DNA of 16,820 nucleotides from Lachnospiraceae bacterium UBA4711. Lineage in GTDB: Bacteria > Bacillota > Clostridia > Lachnospirales > Lachnospiraceae. How positions within the stretch are numbered: position 1 is the first letter of the stretch; every line of letters starts with the position of its first letter. The DNA is taken from assembly GCA_002404515.1 (NCBI GenBank), contig DHJV01000108.1, positions 1-16,820 of the forward strand. The letters are read 5' to 3'. The position numbers and the translations under genes were made by a program. This document shows positions 1-6,468 of the stretch, piece after piece. The notes under the pieces are model-generated. The model saw only the letters and a program-made list of their open reading frames with translations. It made no database searches and was not told the DNA's origin.

Positions 1-1263
1 GATATGCGTCTGCGTGCTCTGACCGGTTTGGAAAGAGAGAAGCTTGAGAAAGAATACAGAGAATTGATGGAGCTCATCAAAGAGTTGAAAGCAATTCTGG
101 CAGATGAGAAGCTGCTCCTTGGTGTAATCAAGGAGGAAATCCTGATCATCGCAACAAAGTATGGTGATGACAGAAGAACTTCTATCGGCATTGATATGGA
201 TGATGATATCACAGTCGAAGATCTGATTCCGAAGGAAAATGTTGTAATCGCTATGACAAAGCTTGGCTATGTAAAGCGTATGACAATCAACAACTTCAAG
301 AGTCAGAACCGTGGTGGTAAGGGCATCAAGGGTATGCAGACAATCGAGGATGATTTCATCGAGAATCTGTTCATGACAACGACGCACCATTACATCATGT
401 TCTTCACGAATCAGGGACGTGTATATCGTCTGAAGACGTATGAGATTCCAGAATCCGGACGTACTGCAAGAGGAACGGCAATCGTGAACCTGTTACAGCT
501 CCAGCCGGATGAAGTAATCACAGCAGTCATTCCAATTCGTGAGTACCATGAAGGAAGATACCTGATCATGGCTACAAAGAATGGTATGATCAAGAAGACA
601 AAGATTACCGAGTATGCAAATGTTCGTAAGTCCGGACTTGCAGCAATCACCCTGAAAGAGGGCGATGAGCTGATCGAGGTAAAGGCAACGAACAATACGA
701 AGGATATCATCCTGATCACAAAGCAGGGTATGTGTATCCGCTTCAATGAGAAGGAGGTTCGTTCAACCGGACGTACATCTATGGGTGTTATCGGTATGAG
801 TGTGGCTGAAGATGATGAAGTGATCGGAATGCAGTTAGACACGCAGGGCGAAGCACTTCTGATCGTATCGGAGAATGGTCTTGGTAAGCGTACACTTGTC
901 GAAGAATTTACACCACAGCATCGTGGCGGTAAGGGTGTGAAGTGTTACAAGATCACAGATAAGTCCGGAACTGTTGTTGGTTTCAAGGCAGTGAACGATG
1001 ATAACGAAATCATGCTGATCACCAACCAGGGTATTGTAATCCGACTCCTGTGTAAGGATATCTCTACATTAGGCAGAATTACAACTGGTGTGAAGCTCAT
1101 CAACATGGATCTGGAAAGTGACATTACCGTTGCAAGTATTGCAAAGGTTCGTCAGAAATCTGCAGATGAATCCGAGTCCTTGGAAATCATGGAACGCGAG
1201 ATGAATGAGGCAGACAATGAAGAAGGTAATGTAGAAGAACCGGAGAGTTCAGAAGATAAGTAA
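1..1263 (+). CDS. gyrA: DNA gyrase subunit A, C-terminal half (5' truncated by window edge)
   Basis: GyrA cuts and rejoins DNA in the A2B2 gyrase that introduces negative supercoils. Only about 420 residues are visible, because the reading frame is open from base 1; the N-terminal winged helix and catalytic tyrosine lie outside the window. Visible first is the end of the coiled-coil domain (LRALTGLEREKLEKEY..., ELMELIKELKAIL). A six-bladed beta-pinwheel that wraps DNA follows. A GyrA box, QNRGGKG, occurs about 100 residues in, and a second QHRGGKG occurs about 200 residues later. The canonical box separates GyrA from ParC, so gyrase is preferred over topoisomerase IV. The last 35 residues are strongly acidic (EREMNEADNEEGN...), a common GyrA tail type. 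An intrinsic terminator follows 12 bases after the stop. Family assignment is very secure. Confidence 0.97.
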   Translation, partial: DMRLRALTGLEREKLEKEYRELMELIKELKAILADEKLLLGVIKEEILIIATKYGDDRRTSIGIDMDDDITVEDLIPKENVVIAMTKLGYVKRMTINNFKSQNRGGKGIKGMQTIEDDFIENLFMTTTHHYIMFFTNQGRVYRLKTYEIPESGRTARGTAIVNLLQLQPDEVITAVIPIREYHEGRYLIMATKNGMIKKTKITEYANVRKSGLAAITLKEGDELIEVKATNNTKDIILITKQGMCIRFNEKEVRSTGRTSMGVIGMSVAEDDEVIGMQLDTQGEALLIVSENGLGKRTLVEEFTPQHRGGKGVKCYKITDKSGTVVGFKAVNDDNEIMLITNQGIVIRLLCKDISTLGRITTGVKLINMDLESDITVASIAKVRQKSADESESLEIMEREMNEADNEEGNVEEPESSEDK

Positions 1264-1275
1264 AGTAATAATTAA

Positions 1276-1313
1276 GGACGATGTATTATGATGATACATC
1301 GTCCTTTTTTGTT
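1276..1313 (+). terminator. Intrinsic terminator of gyrA
   Basis: A perfect 11-bp stem is formed by GGACGATGTAT (1276-1286) and ATACATCGTCC (1294-1304), with a 7-nt loop. A T-run starts at 1305. The stop codon of the convergent minus-strand gene falls at the end of this T-run. On the minus strand the same hairpin is followed by TTAATTATTACTTT, so it may work weakly in both directions. Confidence 0.9.
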
Positions 1314-1990
1314 TATAATAGATTACTTTTGATATTTTGATATTCTTCTGGTGAAATCAAGCCCTTTTGTAAAAGTTGTCCATATTTTATCAATTCATCA
1401 GCAGAGCTAACATTATAATTATTATTTACTGGATTATCCACAACATTGTCTTTTGCCAAACGTAATTGCTTCTGAAAATTATCAATTTCATTTTGAGAAA
1501 ACCAACGAATATCAAAAGCAATTTCTCCTCCTGCATATTGAATGGAAATTAGTGATATTTTATTTTTAAAATATAAAAAAACATATGCTAATATTATAGG
1601 TATAATATAATAGCCAAATATATAAAAGTTTCTACCAAAACTTAAAGTAAAAATTAATCCAATAAAAAAAACAATAGCAATAATTAGATAATGTATAGGA
1701 TTATAGTGCTTTATTTCGGTTCCTGTGACATCTTTTAAATCAACAATCTGAGAACGTGAATTTTTAACGATTTTAGGATTTCCATTATTATTATAGAAAA
1801 CATTATATGATTTTCCTTGAAAATATACTCTTTTATCAGTTATAAAAGAAAATCCTTTTGATAAAATCCCAGTAGAAATAAAATTCTGAATATAAGAATT
1901 TCCTAAAGTTGAAATTAGTCTTTCATTTTTATTGACAAAAAACTGACTTAAGTAATAAGGATAATTAAAGTTATTTGTATTTTGATCCAT
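1313..1990 (-). CDS. PH-like membrane protein with C-terminal SHOCT domain
   Basis: Function unknown. The start is set at 1990 (225 residues) because AAGGAAGG sits 7 nt upstream; an in-frame ATG at 2020 would start inside a palindrome near the expected transcript start. Residues about 20-90 (NERLIS...SFITDKRVYF...) resemble the bacterial PH-like fold, where ITDKRVYF is the typical strand. Two hydrophobic helices at about 100-118 and 121-141 form a membrane hairpin, and a second beta segment follows (SLISIQYAGGEIAFDIRW). The last 30 residues (SADELIKYGQLLQKG LISPEEYQNIKSNLL) match the SHOCT motif, a short oligomerisation-type helix pair often at the end of bacterial membrane or secreted proteins. 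The gene is far more AT-rich than gyrA, suggesting acquisition. It is divergent from an XRE regulator and shares its control region. Confidence 0.8.
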   Translation of the reverse strand: MDQNTNNFNYPYYLSQFFVNKNERLISTLGNSYIQNFISTGILSKGFSFITDKRVYFQGKSYNVFYNNNGNPKIVKNSRSQIVDLKDVTGTEIKHYNPIHYLIIAIVFFIGLIFTLSFGRNFYIFGYYIIPIILAYVFLYFKNKISLISIQYAGGEIAFDIRWFSQNEIDNFQKQLRLAKDNVVDNPVNNNYNVSSADELIKYGQLLQKGLISPEEYQNIKSNLL

Positions 1991-2008
1991 ATGTATACCT
2001 TCCTTTTT

Positions 2009-2052
2009 AATATTAGCCATTTATGGCTAATATTATTATAGTCCATTTATGG
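2009..2052. promoter_or_regulatory. Two-site operator candidate over the minus-strand promoter
   Basis: AATATTAGCCAT (2009-2020) and ATGGCTAATATT (2023-2034) form a perfect inverted repeat around TT. Its core, CCATTTATGG, recurs at 2043-2052, 26 bp from the first core. The first site covers the expected transcript start of the minus promoter and the second lies in the spacer between its -35 and -10. Both therefore sit where a repressor would block RNA polymerase. The divergent XRE protein encoded at 2081 is the obvious candidate ligand. Sequence is direct observation; the ligand is inference. Confidence 0.6.
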
Positions 2053-2063
2053 GTATTATGCAA
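2035..2063 (-). promoter_or_regulatory. Sigma-70-type promoter of the PH/SHOCT gene
   Basis: Read on the minus strand, TTGCAT (2063-2058) is followed by a 17-nt spacer and a perfect TATAAT (2040-2035). Transcription should start near 2028, giving a leader of about 38 nt that contains the AAGGAAGG ribosome site. The spacer contains one CCATTTATGG core and the start region contains the large palindrome. Confidence 0.75.
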
Positions 2064-2080
2064 TAAAAAAGGATAAAAGC

Positions 2081-2293
2081 ATGATTTCTTATGAACCATT
2101 ATGGAACACATTAAAATTGAAAGGTATCTCACAGTATCAGTTAATAAATAAGTATCACGTTTCTGCAGGGCAATTATCACGATTGAGAATTAATAGTTAT
2201 GTATCTACGCATACATTAGATCGTTTATGTGAAATACTCGATTGTAAGCTAGAAGATATCGCAGTTTATAAAAAAGAGGAAACAGATATATAA
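2081..2293 (+). CDS. Small XRE/Cro-type helix-turn-helix regulator
   Basis: A 70-residue protein that is almost entirely one helix-turn-helix domain of the Cro/CI (HTH_26-like) kind. The segment from about residue 17 (SQYQLINKYHVSAGQLSRLR) covers helices 2 and 3, followed by the usual THTLDRLCEILDCKLEDI helix pair. This size is typical for compact autoregulatory repressors. AAGGA lies 7 nt upstream of the ATG. The gene diverges from the PH/SHOCT gene across only 90 bp containing two CCATTTATGG cores, so it probably represses that gene and perhaps itself. I found no good forward promoter; TATTAT at 2054-2059 is a weak -10 candidate. It is AT-rich like its neighbours. Confidence 0.85.
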   Translation: MISYEPLWNTLKLKGISQYQLINKYHVSAGQLSRLRINSYVSTHTLDRLCEILDCKLEDIAVYKKEETDI

Positions 2294-2302
2294 TAGTTTT
2301 TG

Positions 2303-2330
2303 TTGCTTTCTGTGTTTGATTTGATATAAT
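2303..2330 (+). promoter_or_regulatory. Promoter of the small membrane protein gene
   Basis: TTGCTT (2303-2308), a 16-nt spacer and TATAAT (2325-2330), preceded by TGA to give an extended -10 (TGnTATAAT). It lies 45 nt upstream of the next start codon, which has AGAGGG as ribosome site. Confidence 0.7.
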
Positions 2331-2374
2331 AATAGACAATATTGGTATTTTATTCGTGAAAAGAGGGAAAAGCG

Positions 2375-2578
2375 ATGAACGATAGTATTAAAGAAGGTTT
2401 GGAAGGTCTTTCCAAGATGGATGGAGTATCCAATTTCTTATATGCACTTATGTATTGGGTAGGTGTCATATTTGTATTGTTATTTGTGACATACATTTTT
2501 GTTTCAATTTATGTGCGTGCACAGAATAAGAAACGCGGAATTGATACGAAAGATAAAGACGATTATTTGGATGATTAA
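2375..2578 (+). CDS. Small single-pass membrane protein, unknown function
   Basis: This 67-residue protein is not recognised. It has a short polar N-terminus (MNDSIKEGLEGLSKMDGVSN), one hydrophobic helix at about 21-47 (YALMYWVGVIFVLLFVTYIF...), and a charged tail rich in Lys and Asp (QNKKRGIDTKDKDDYLDD). The positive residues just after the helix suggest the tail is cytoplasmic. AGAGGG at 2362-2367 is 7 nt before the ATG. An extended -10 promoter upstream and a terminator directly downstream make it a monocistronic unit, which supports it being a real gene despite its size. It could be a regulatory small membrane protein, but nothing in the sequence names a partner. Confidence 0.65.
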   Translation: MNDSIKEGLEGLSKMDGVSNFLYALMYWVGVIFVLLFVTYIFVSIYVRAQNKKRGIDTKDKDDYLDD

Positions 2579-2585
2579 AAGAAGG

Positions 2586-2620
2586 GCTGCTATATGAGAA
2601 ATCATGTAGCAGCTTTTTTG
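2586..2620 (+). terminator. Intrinsic terminator after the small membrane protein gene
   Basis: GCTGCTATATG (2586-2596) pairs with CATGTAGCAGC (2603-2613), one G-U wobble, 6-nt loop. A TTTTTT run follows at 2614-2619. It begins 8 nt after the stop codon. Confidence 0.88.
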
Positions 2621-2656
2621 TATTTTTTATGAATAGAAGCATATAATATAAACAAA

Positions 2657-2685
2657 TTGACATATACCTGTATAACAGGTACAAT
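2657..2685 (+). promoter_or_regulatory. Promoter with embedded palindromic operator upstream of higA-like gene
   Basis: A perfect TTGACA (2657-2662), a 17-nt spacer and TACAAT (2680-2685). The spacer and first base of the -10 carry a perfect inverted repeat, TACCTGT (2665-2671) and ACAGGTA (2675-2681), around ATA. A repressor bound here would occlude both promoter elements. This is the usual geometry of an autoregulated antitoxin promoter of the HigA/XRE kind. The next gene starts 43 nt downstream. Confidence 0.82.
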
Positions 2686-2727
2686 ATAAAAAATTAAAAT
2701 TTTATATTATCATTAGGAGATGATGGT

Positions 2728-3024
2728 ATGGAAAAAATGATAGAGACAACAAAAGTAAGTGAAATATTGTGGGAAGAATTTATGAAACCGTTGGATATTT
2801 CAGCATACAAATTAGCAATGGAAATCCATGTTCCAGTTTCAAGAGTACAGGATATTTTGCATGACAGAAGAAAAATAACAGTAGATACTTCTTTAAGACT
2901 TGCAAAATATTTTGGGGTGTCGGATTCTTATTTTTTGAATATTCAAAATGATATTGATTTACGTAATGCAAAGTTAAATCTGAAGGATGAAATTAATAGT
3001 ATTCAAACCTATAAATATGCATAA
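2728..3024 (+). CDS. HigA-family antitoxin/XRE regulator without a visible toxin
   Basis: A 98-residue protein of the HigA addiction-module antidote family. It has the family signature of an N-terminal ILWEEFMKPLDISAYKLA followed by the helix-turn-helix IHVPVSRVQDILHDRRKITVD and the LRLAKYFGVSDSYFLNIQN segment. In HigBA systems HigA neutralises the HigB mRNA-cleaving toxin and represses the operon through a palindrome at the promoter; such a palindrome lies upstream here. No HigB-like gene is present: upstream is a terminator, and downstream comes fumarase alpha after 13 nt. AGGAGA sits 7 nt before the ATG. It may be an orphan remnant of a toxin-antitoxin pair, or a domesticated repressor. 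No terminator separates it from the fumarase gene, so they are probably co-transcribed. Confidence 0.88.
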   Translation: MEKMIETTKVSEILWEEFMKPLDISAYKLAMEIHVPVSRVQDILHDRRKITVDTSLRLAKYFGVSDSYFLNIQNDIDLRNAKLNLKDEINSIQTYKYA

Positions 3025-3037
3025 AAAGGAGTAAACC

Positions 3038-3880
3038 ATGCGAACATTACACACAGACAAAATCATTGAAGCAGTGAAAGAAATGTGTATCTCAGCCAAC
3101 CTGTATCTGGCAGATGATATGGATGGTAAGATACGGCAGGCGGCAAAAGAGGAAGACAGCACACTTGGCAAGCAGATCTTGAATCAGTTGATCGAGAATA
3201 TGAAGATTGCCGGAGAGGATAAGACACCAATCTGTCAGGATACAGGAATGGCAGTGTTCTTCGTGAATGTTGGACAGGATCTGCATATTGAAGGAATGAA
3301 TCTGACGGATGCCATTAACGAAGGTGTGAGAAGAGGATATACCGACGGATATCTGCGGAAATCTGTCGTGAAAGACCCATTGCAGCGTGAAAATACTGGA
3401 GATAATACCCCGGCAATCATCCATTATGATATTGTACCGGGAGATAAGCTGGAAATCACGATTGCGCCGAAGGGCTTTGGAAGTGAGAATATGAGTAAAG
3501 TATATATGTTGAAGCCGGCAGATGGGGAAGAAGGAATCCGTCAGTCCGTGCTTGCAGCTGTGAAGGATGCCGGACCAAATGCATGTCCTCCGATGGTAGT
3601 TGGTGTTGGACTTGGCGGTGATTTTGAGCTTGCGGCAAAGCTTGCGAAAAAAGCACTCACAAGACCGGCAGGTTCACATTCGGAGAAGGCACATATTGCG
3701 AAGCTCGAAGATGAGATATTGGAGCTTGTGAATAAGACTGGAATCGGACCGGGTGGACTTGGAGGAAAGACAACGGCGCTTGCAGTCAATATTGAAACTT
3801 ACGCAACGCATATTGCAGGTATGCCGCTTGCAGTCAATATGTGCTGCCATGTAAACCGTCACAAGACAGTTGTATTATAA
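3038..3880 (+). CDS. Class I fumarate hydratase, alpha subunit (TtdA/FumA N-terminal type)
   Basis: Catalyses, with the beta subunit encoded at 5832, the reversible hydration of fumarate to malate in the cytoplasm using an oxygen-sensitive [4Fe-4S] cluster. Its 280 residues are the normal length for a separate alpha subunit. Conserved cluster cysteines are visible at C66 (TPICQDTGMA), C183 (GPNACPPMVVGVGLGGD) and C269 or C270 (NMCCHVNRH). The glycine-rich GIGPGGLGGKTTAL motif at about 235-248 is also typical. AAAGGAG lies 6 nt before the ATG, and the gene begins 13 nt after the HigA-like gene. L-tartrate dehydratase alpha is the main alternative, since the families overlap. Unusually, the beta subunit is not adjacent: a large membrane-protein gene lies between. 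Confidence 0.93.
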   Translation: MRTLHTDKIIEAVKEMCISANLYLADDMDGKIRQAAKEEDSTLGKQILNQLIENMKIAGEDKTPICQDTGMAVFFVNVGQDLHIEGMNLTDAINEGVRRGYTDGYLRKSVVKDPLQRENTGDNTPAIIHYDIVPGDKLEITIAPKGFGSENMSKVYMLKPADGEEGIRQSVLAAVKDAGPNACPPMVVGVGLGGDFELAAKLAKKALTRPAGSHSEKAHIAKLEDEILELVNKTGIGPGGLGGKTTALAVNIETYATHIAGMPLAVNMCCHVNRHKTVVL

Positions 3881-3890
3881 AAAATAATAT

Positions 3891-3929
3891 AAGATATAAT
3901 GAAGCGTGCACAGCTCATCATGATATCTT
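3891..3929 (+). other. Imperfect hairpin between fumarase alpha and the DUF4153-like gene
   Basis: AAGATAT-A-ATGA (3891-3902) pairs with TCAT-G-ATATCTT (3918-3929), one mismatch, 15-nt loop. No T-run follows, so it is not a standard terminator. The left arm contains TATAAT (3895-3900), which could be a -10 for the next gene. The only -35 candidate, TTGTAT at 3870-3875, is 19 nt away, so that promoter is weak. Confidence 0.35.
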
Positions 3930-3966
3930 GTGGTGACATTAAGTAATATATGAAGTAGAAATATTC

Positions 3967-5748
3967 ATGGAAAGGAATATGCACTTGGGAAAGGTTTCAA
4001 ATTATATTAACCAGAATATGGCGAAATTCAAGCAGATCTACATACGTTATACTGCGAGTATTTTTTGTGCGCTGATTATATCGGTTGTGAGTATCATAGC
4101 AAATCAGAAAAAAGGGTTTGATATAGAATCCATCGTGACTGTCTGTTCTATCTGGCTTGCCGGGAATTTTCTGGTTGAGAGTCTGTGGAAGAAAACAGCA
4201 GAAGAAGCACAGAAAAACAAACGGAAATGGCTGATTGGTTATGGCGTAACATTTGTGATTGCGATAGTATTTGAGAATTTGTCAGAGATTCTTAAAGCAC
4301 AGAAAGCGGATATACCGAATCTGATATTTCAAAGTATTTTGTATTTTTACATTGCGTGCACGGTGCTTCTTGCAATTTATGTATTGCTCCGGCAACAGCA
4401 ACTGGATCTGCCACATTGTATCGGACGAATCATATTCGCATTGCTCCGGGCAGTTGGCGTCTATCTGGTGCTGAATATTGCGGTTATTCTGATTCTTGAA
4501 ATTATAAATGCATTGCTTGTGGATATAGATACGTTCAGAGTGGAGTTGAATATTCAGTTATTGCTGAGTGCACTTGCATATTTCCCAACCTGCCTGCTTG
4601 CTGTCTCGGACACGAGTGAAGATAACGCGGCATTTACGAAGAAATTTGTATCCTATGTGTTACTTCCATGCGTGTGGATTGCGATGTTCGTGATCTATCT
4701 CTATGTGGTAAAAATCTTTGTGACACAGGAGGTTCCGAGCAATGAGATTTTCGGCATCTGTGCGAGTCTTTTTGCGGTTGGTATGCCAATCTGGATGATG
4801 GCATCCGGGTTCGTGGAGGAGAAAGCTTCACGTTATGCGAAACTTATTTCTATTACGAAATATATCTATGCACCGTTTATCCTGCTTGAGATTTATTCGA
4901 TGTCGGTGCGTGTCAAAACATATGGACTGACGGAGCAGCGATATGCGGCGTGGATGTTTATATTGCTGCAGATCATCTATATTCTGTGGGAGAAAATCTA
5001 TGTGCTGTATGTTAGTCACGTAGAAAAAAACGAGATATATAAAAATCAGGCAGATATAGACAATGCAGGAAAAGAACATATATATGAGAAAAATCAGAAA
5101 GAGGCACAAACAAACTGGCACTATGAAAATCTCATTCTAGTCTTAGTTGGATTTTTATTTGTCGGACTTCTGCTTCCATTTGGAAATGCACAATATCTGT
5201 CATATCAGTCACAGAAAAACCGGTTGATTAAGAATCAGACATCAGATATGGAGGAAGCTGCAAAAACATATGATTATCTGCTTACAAATGCATATGGCAG
5301 GCGATATCTGGATAACTCTCTTACCGAAGCGGAGCGGGACGAATTACATAACATGCTGTATGACCGGGACAGTGACGATCAATGGAAATCCGTGTATTTC
5401 AATGCATATCCGATTGAAGAGGGTGGATTGGCTATTGATGGTTATAAAAAAATCTATGGGGTAGATGAACATTGGCGGGATGAAAGTTCTGTTCATGAAT
5501 ATGAGAACAAAACAATCACAGCCGGAGATAATGTATATGCGAATGTAGATCTTACTTCCTGCATTTCGTATTATAAGGACTTAGAAGATAAAAATGAAAA
5601 TCAGGTCGTAGATGAGAAAGACAAGGTCTATGAAATTCAAATCAGTGATACAGAAAAATTGATTGTAACGTATATCAGTTTTGAAATCGATGAAGAACAG
5701 GCTATGATAAAAAGAGTGTTCATAAAAGGATATATGTTGACGAAGTAA
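3967..5748 (+). CDS. DUF4153-like polytopic membrane protein
   Basis: Function unknown; it resembles DUF4153 proteins common in clostridia. In 593 residues I count about eleven hydrophobic helices: roughly 28-46, 54-70, 88-104, 117-140, 154-182, 195-213, 228-250, 262-280, 296-316, 328-350 and 390-410. A polar loop of about 35 residues precedes the last helix. A soluble domain of about 180 residues then follows (ELHNMLYDRDSDDQW..., GGLAIDGYKKIYGVDEHW), predicted outside the membrane if the N-terminus is cytoplasmic. ATG at 3967 has no good ribosome site. ATG at 3979 has GGAAAGGA, but only 2 nt away, so the start is uncertain by four codons. The gene sits between the two fumarase subunits with the same orientation and similar codon use. 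I see no sequence link to fumarate or malate, so a transport role would be a guess. Confidence 0.82.
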   Translation: MERNMHLGKVSNYINQNMAKFKQIYIRYTASIFCALIISVVSIIANQKKGFDIESIVTVCSIWLAGNFLVESLWKKTAEEAQKNKRKWLIGYGVTFVIAIVFENLSEILKAQKADIPNLIFQSILYFYIACTVLLAIYVLLRQQQLDLPHCIGRIIFALLRAVGVYLVLNIAVILILEIINALLVDIDTFRVELNIQLLLSALAYFPTCLLAVSDTSEDNAAFTKKFVSYVLLPCVWIAMFVIYLYVVKIFVTQEVPSNEIFGICASLFAVGMPIWMMASGFVEEKASRYAKLISITKYIYAPFILLEIYSMSVRVKTYGLTEQRYAAWMFILLQIIYILWEKIYVLYVSHVEKNEIYKNQADIDNAGKEHIYEKNQKEAQTNWHYENLILVLVGFLFVGLLLPFGNAQYLSYQSQKNRLIKNQTSDMEEAAKTYDYLLTNAYGRRYLDNSLTEAERDELHNMLYDRDSDDQWKSVYFNAYPIEEGGLAIDGYKKIYGVDEHWRDESSVHEYENKTITAGDNVYANVDLTSCISYYKDLEDKNENQVVDEKDKVYEIQISDTEKLIVTYISFEIDEEQAMIKRVFIKGYMLTK

Positions 5749-5768
5749 ATACAACAAAAAAATAGGAA

Positions 5769-5811
5769 GCGCGCTGATGCGCGCGTAGGTCATCACACTA
5801 ACGCGTGGTGA
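5769..5811 (+). other. Tandem hairpins in the leader of fumarase beta
   Basis: Hairpin 1 is GCGCGC (5769-5774), loop TGAT, GCGCGC (5779-5784), perfect and all GC. Hairpin 2 is TCATCACAC (5790-5798), loop TAAC, GCGTGGTGA (5803-5811), with one mismatch and one G-U pair. An A-run and a very strong AAGGAGG (5817-5823) follow at once. There is no T-run, so terminator function is unlikely. Likely roles are mRNA end protection after processing, or translational control of the next gene. Confidence 0.55.
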
Positions 5812-5831
5812 AAAAAAAGGAGGATTAGAGA

Positions 5832-6440
5832 ATGGAACGACATATTGCAGTACCATTTAGCGAAGAGGAATTAAAGGAGCTTCATGCGGGAGATTATATT
5901 TATCTGACTGGCACAATTTACAGTGCCAGAGATGCTGCACACAAGCGGATGTATGATGCTATCTGTGCTGAGCAGGAGAAGCATCCGGAAGTAGATTATA
6001 CCGGCGCAAAGCTGTATGAGGATAAGATTCTGCCATTGGATATCACAGGAAATACAATCTATTATCTCGGACCAACACCAGCAAAGCCGGGACAGGTGAT
6101 CGGTTCTGCAGGACCTACCACGAGCAGTCGTATGGATAAATATACACCGCTTCTGTTGTCGAAGGGTTTGAAGGGCATGATCGGAAAAGGTAAGCGCAGC
6201 CAGGCAGTGATTGATGCAATTGTGAAGGAAAAAGCCGTGTATATGGCAGCTGTTGGCGGAGCGGGTGCACTGTTATCCAAGTGCATCAAGGAGTCAGAAG
6301 TGATTGCTTATGATGATCTTGGAACCGAAGCAATCCGTAAGATGCGCGTCGAGAATCTTCCTGTTATCGTCGTAATCGACAGTGAAGGACACAATCTGTA
6401 TGAGACGGCGGTTGCAGATTATCTGAAGGAGCATAATTAA
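5832..6440 (+). CDS. Class I fumarate hydratase, beta subunit (TtdB/FumA C-terminal type)
   Basis: Partner of the alpha subunit at 3038; the swivelling beta domain completes the active site of the Fe-S fumarase. At 202 residues it is full length for a stand-alone beta subunit. Visible family motifs are YLTGTIYSARDAAHKR at about 24-39, the substrate-contact loop GPTTSSRMD at 94-102, IGKGKRS at 117-123 and GGAGALLSKCI at 142-152. The ATG has AAGGAGG 8 nt upstream, one of the strongest ribosome sites in the window, just after two hairpins. Strong independent translation initiation would help balance subunits made from distant genes. The end is followed after 28 nt by the AlbA_2 regulator gene with no terminator that I can see. 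Tartrate dehydratase beta is the alternative. Confidence 0.93.
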   Translation: MERHIAVPFSEEELKELHAGDYIYLTGTIYSARDAAHKRMYDAICAEQEKHPEVDYTGAKLYEDKILPLDITGNTIYYLGPTPAKPGQVIGSAGPTTSSRMDKYTPLLLSKGLKGMIGKGKRSQAVIDAIVKEKAVYMAAVGGAGALLSKCIKESEVIAYDDLGTEAIRKMRVENLPVIVVIDSEGHNLYETAVADYLKEHN

Positions 6441-6468
6441 CATAATGAATATGAAAGTTGGTTAGTAG

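Noticed and set aside
1990..2020. Upstream ATG at 2020 as start of the PH/SHOCT gene
   Set aside because: It lies inside the palindrome within a few bases of the expected transcript start and lacks a ribosome site, whereas the ATG at 1990 has AAGGAAGG at 7 nt.
2586..2727. A HigB toxin or remnant upstream of the HigA-like gene
   Set aside because: The stretch holds only a terminator, AT-rich DNA and the promoter. No frame encodes a RelE/HigB-like segment, and downstream lies fumarase alpha.
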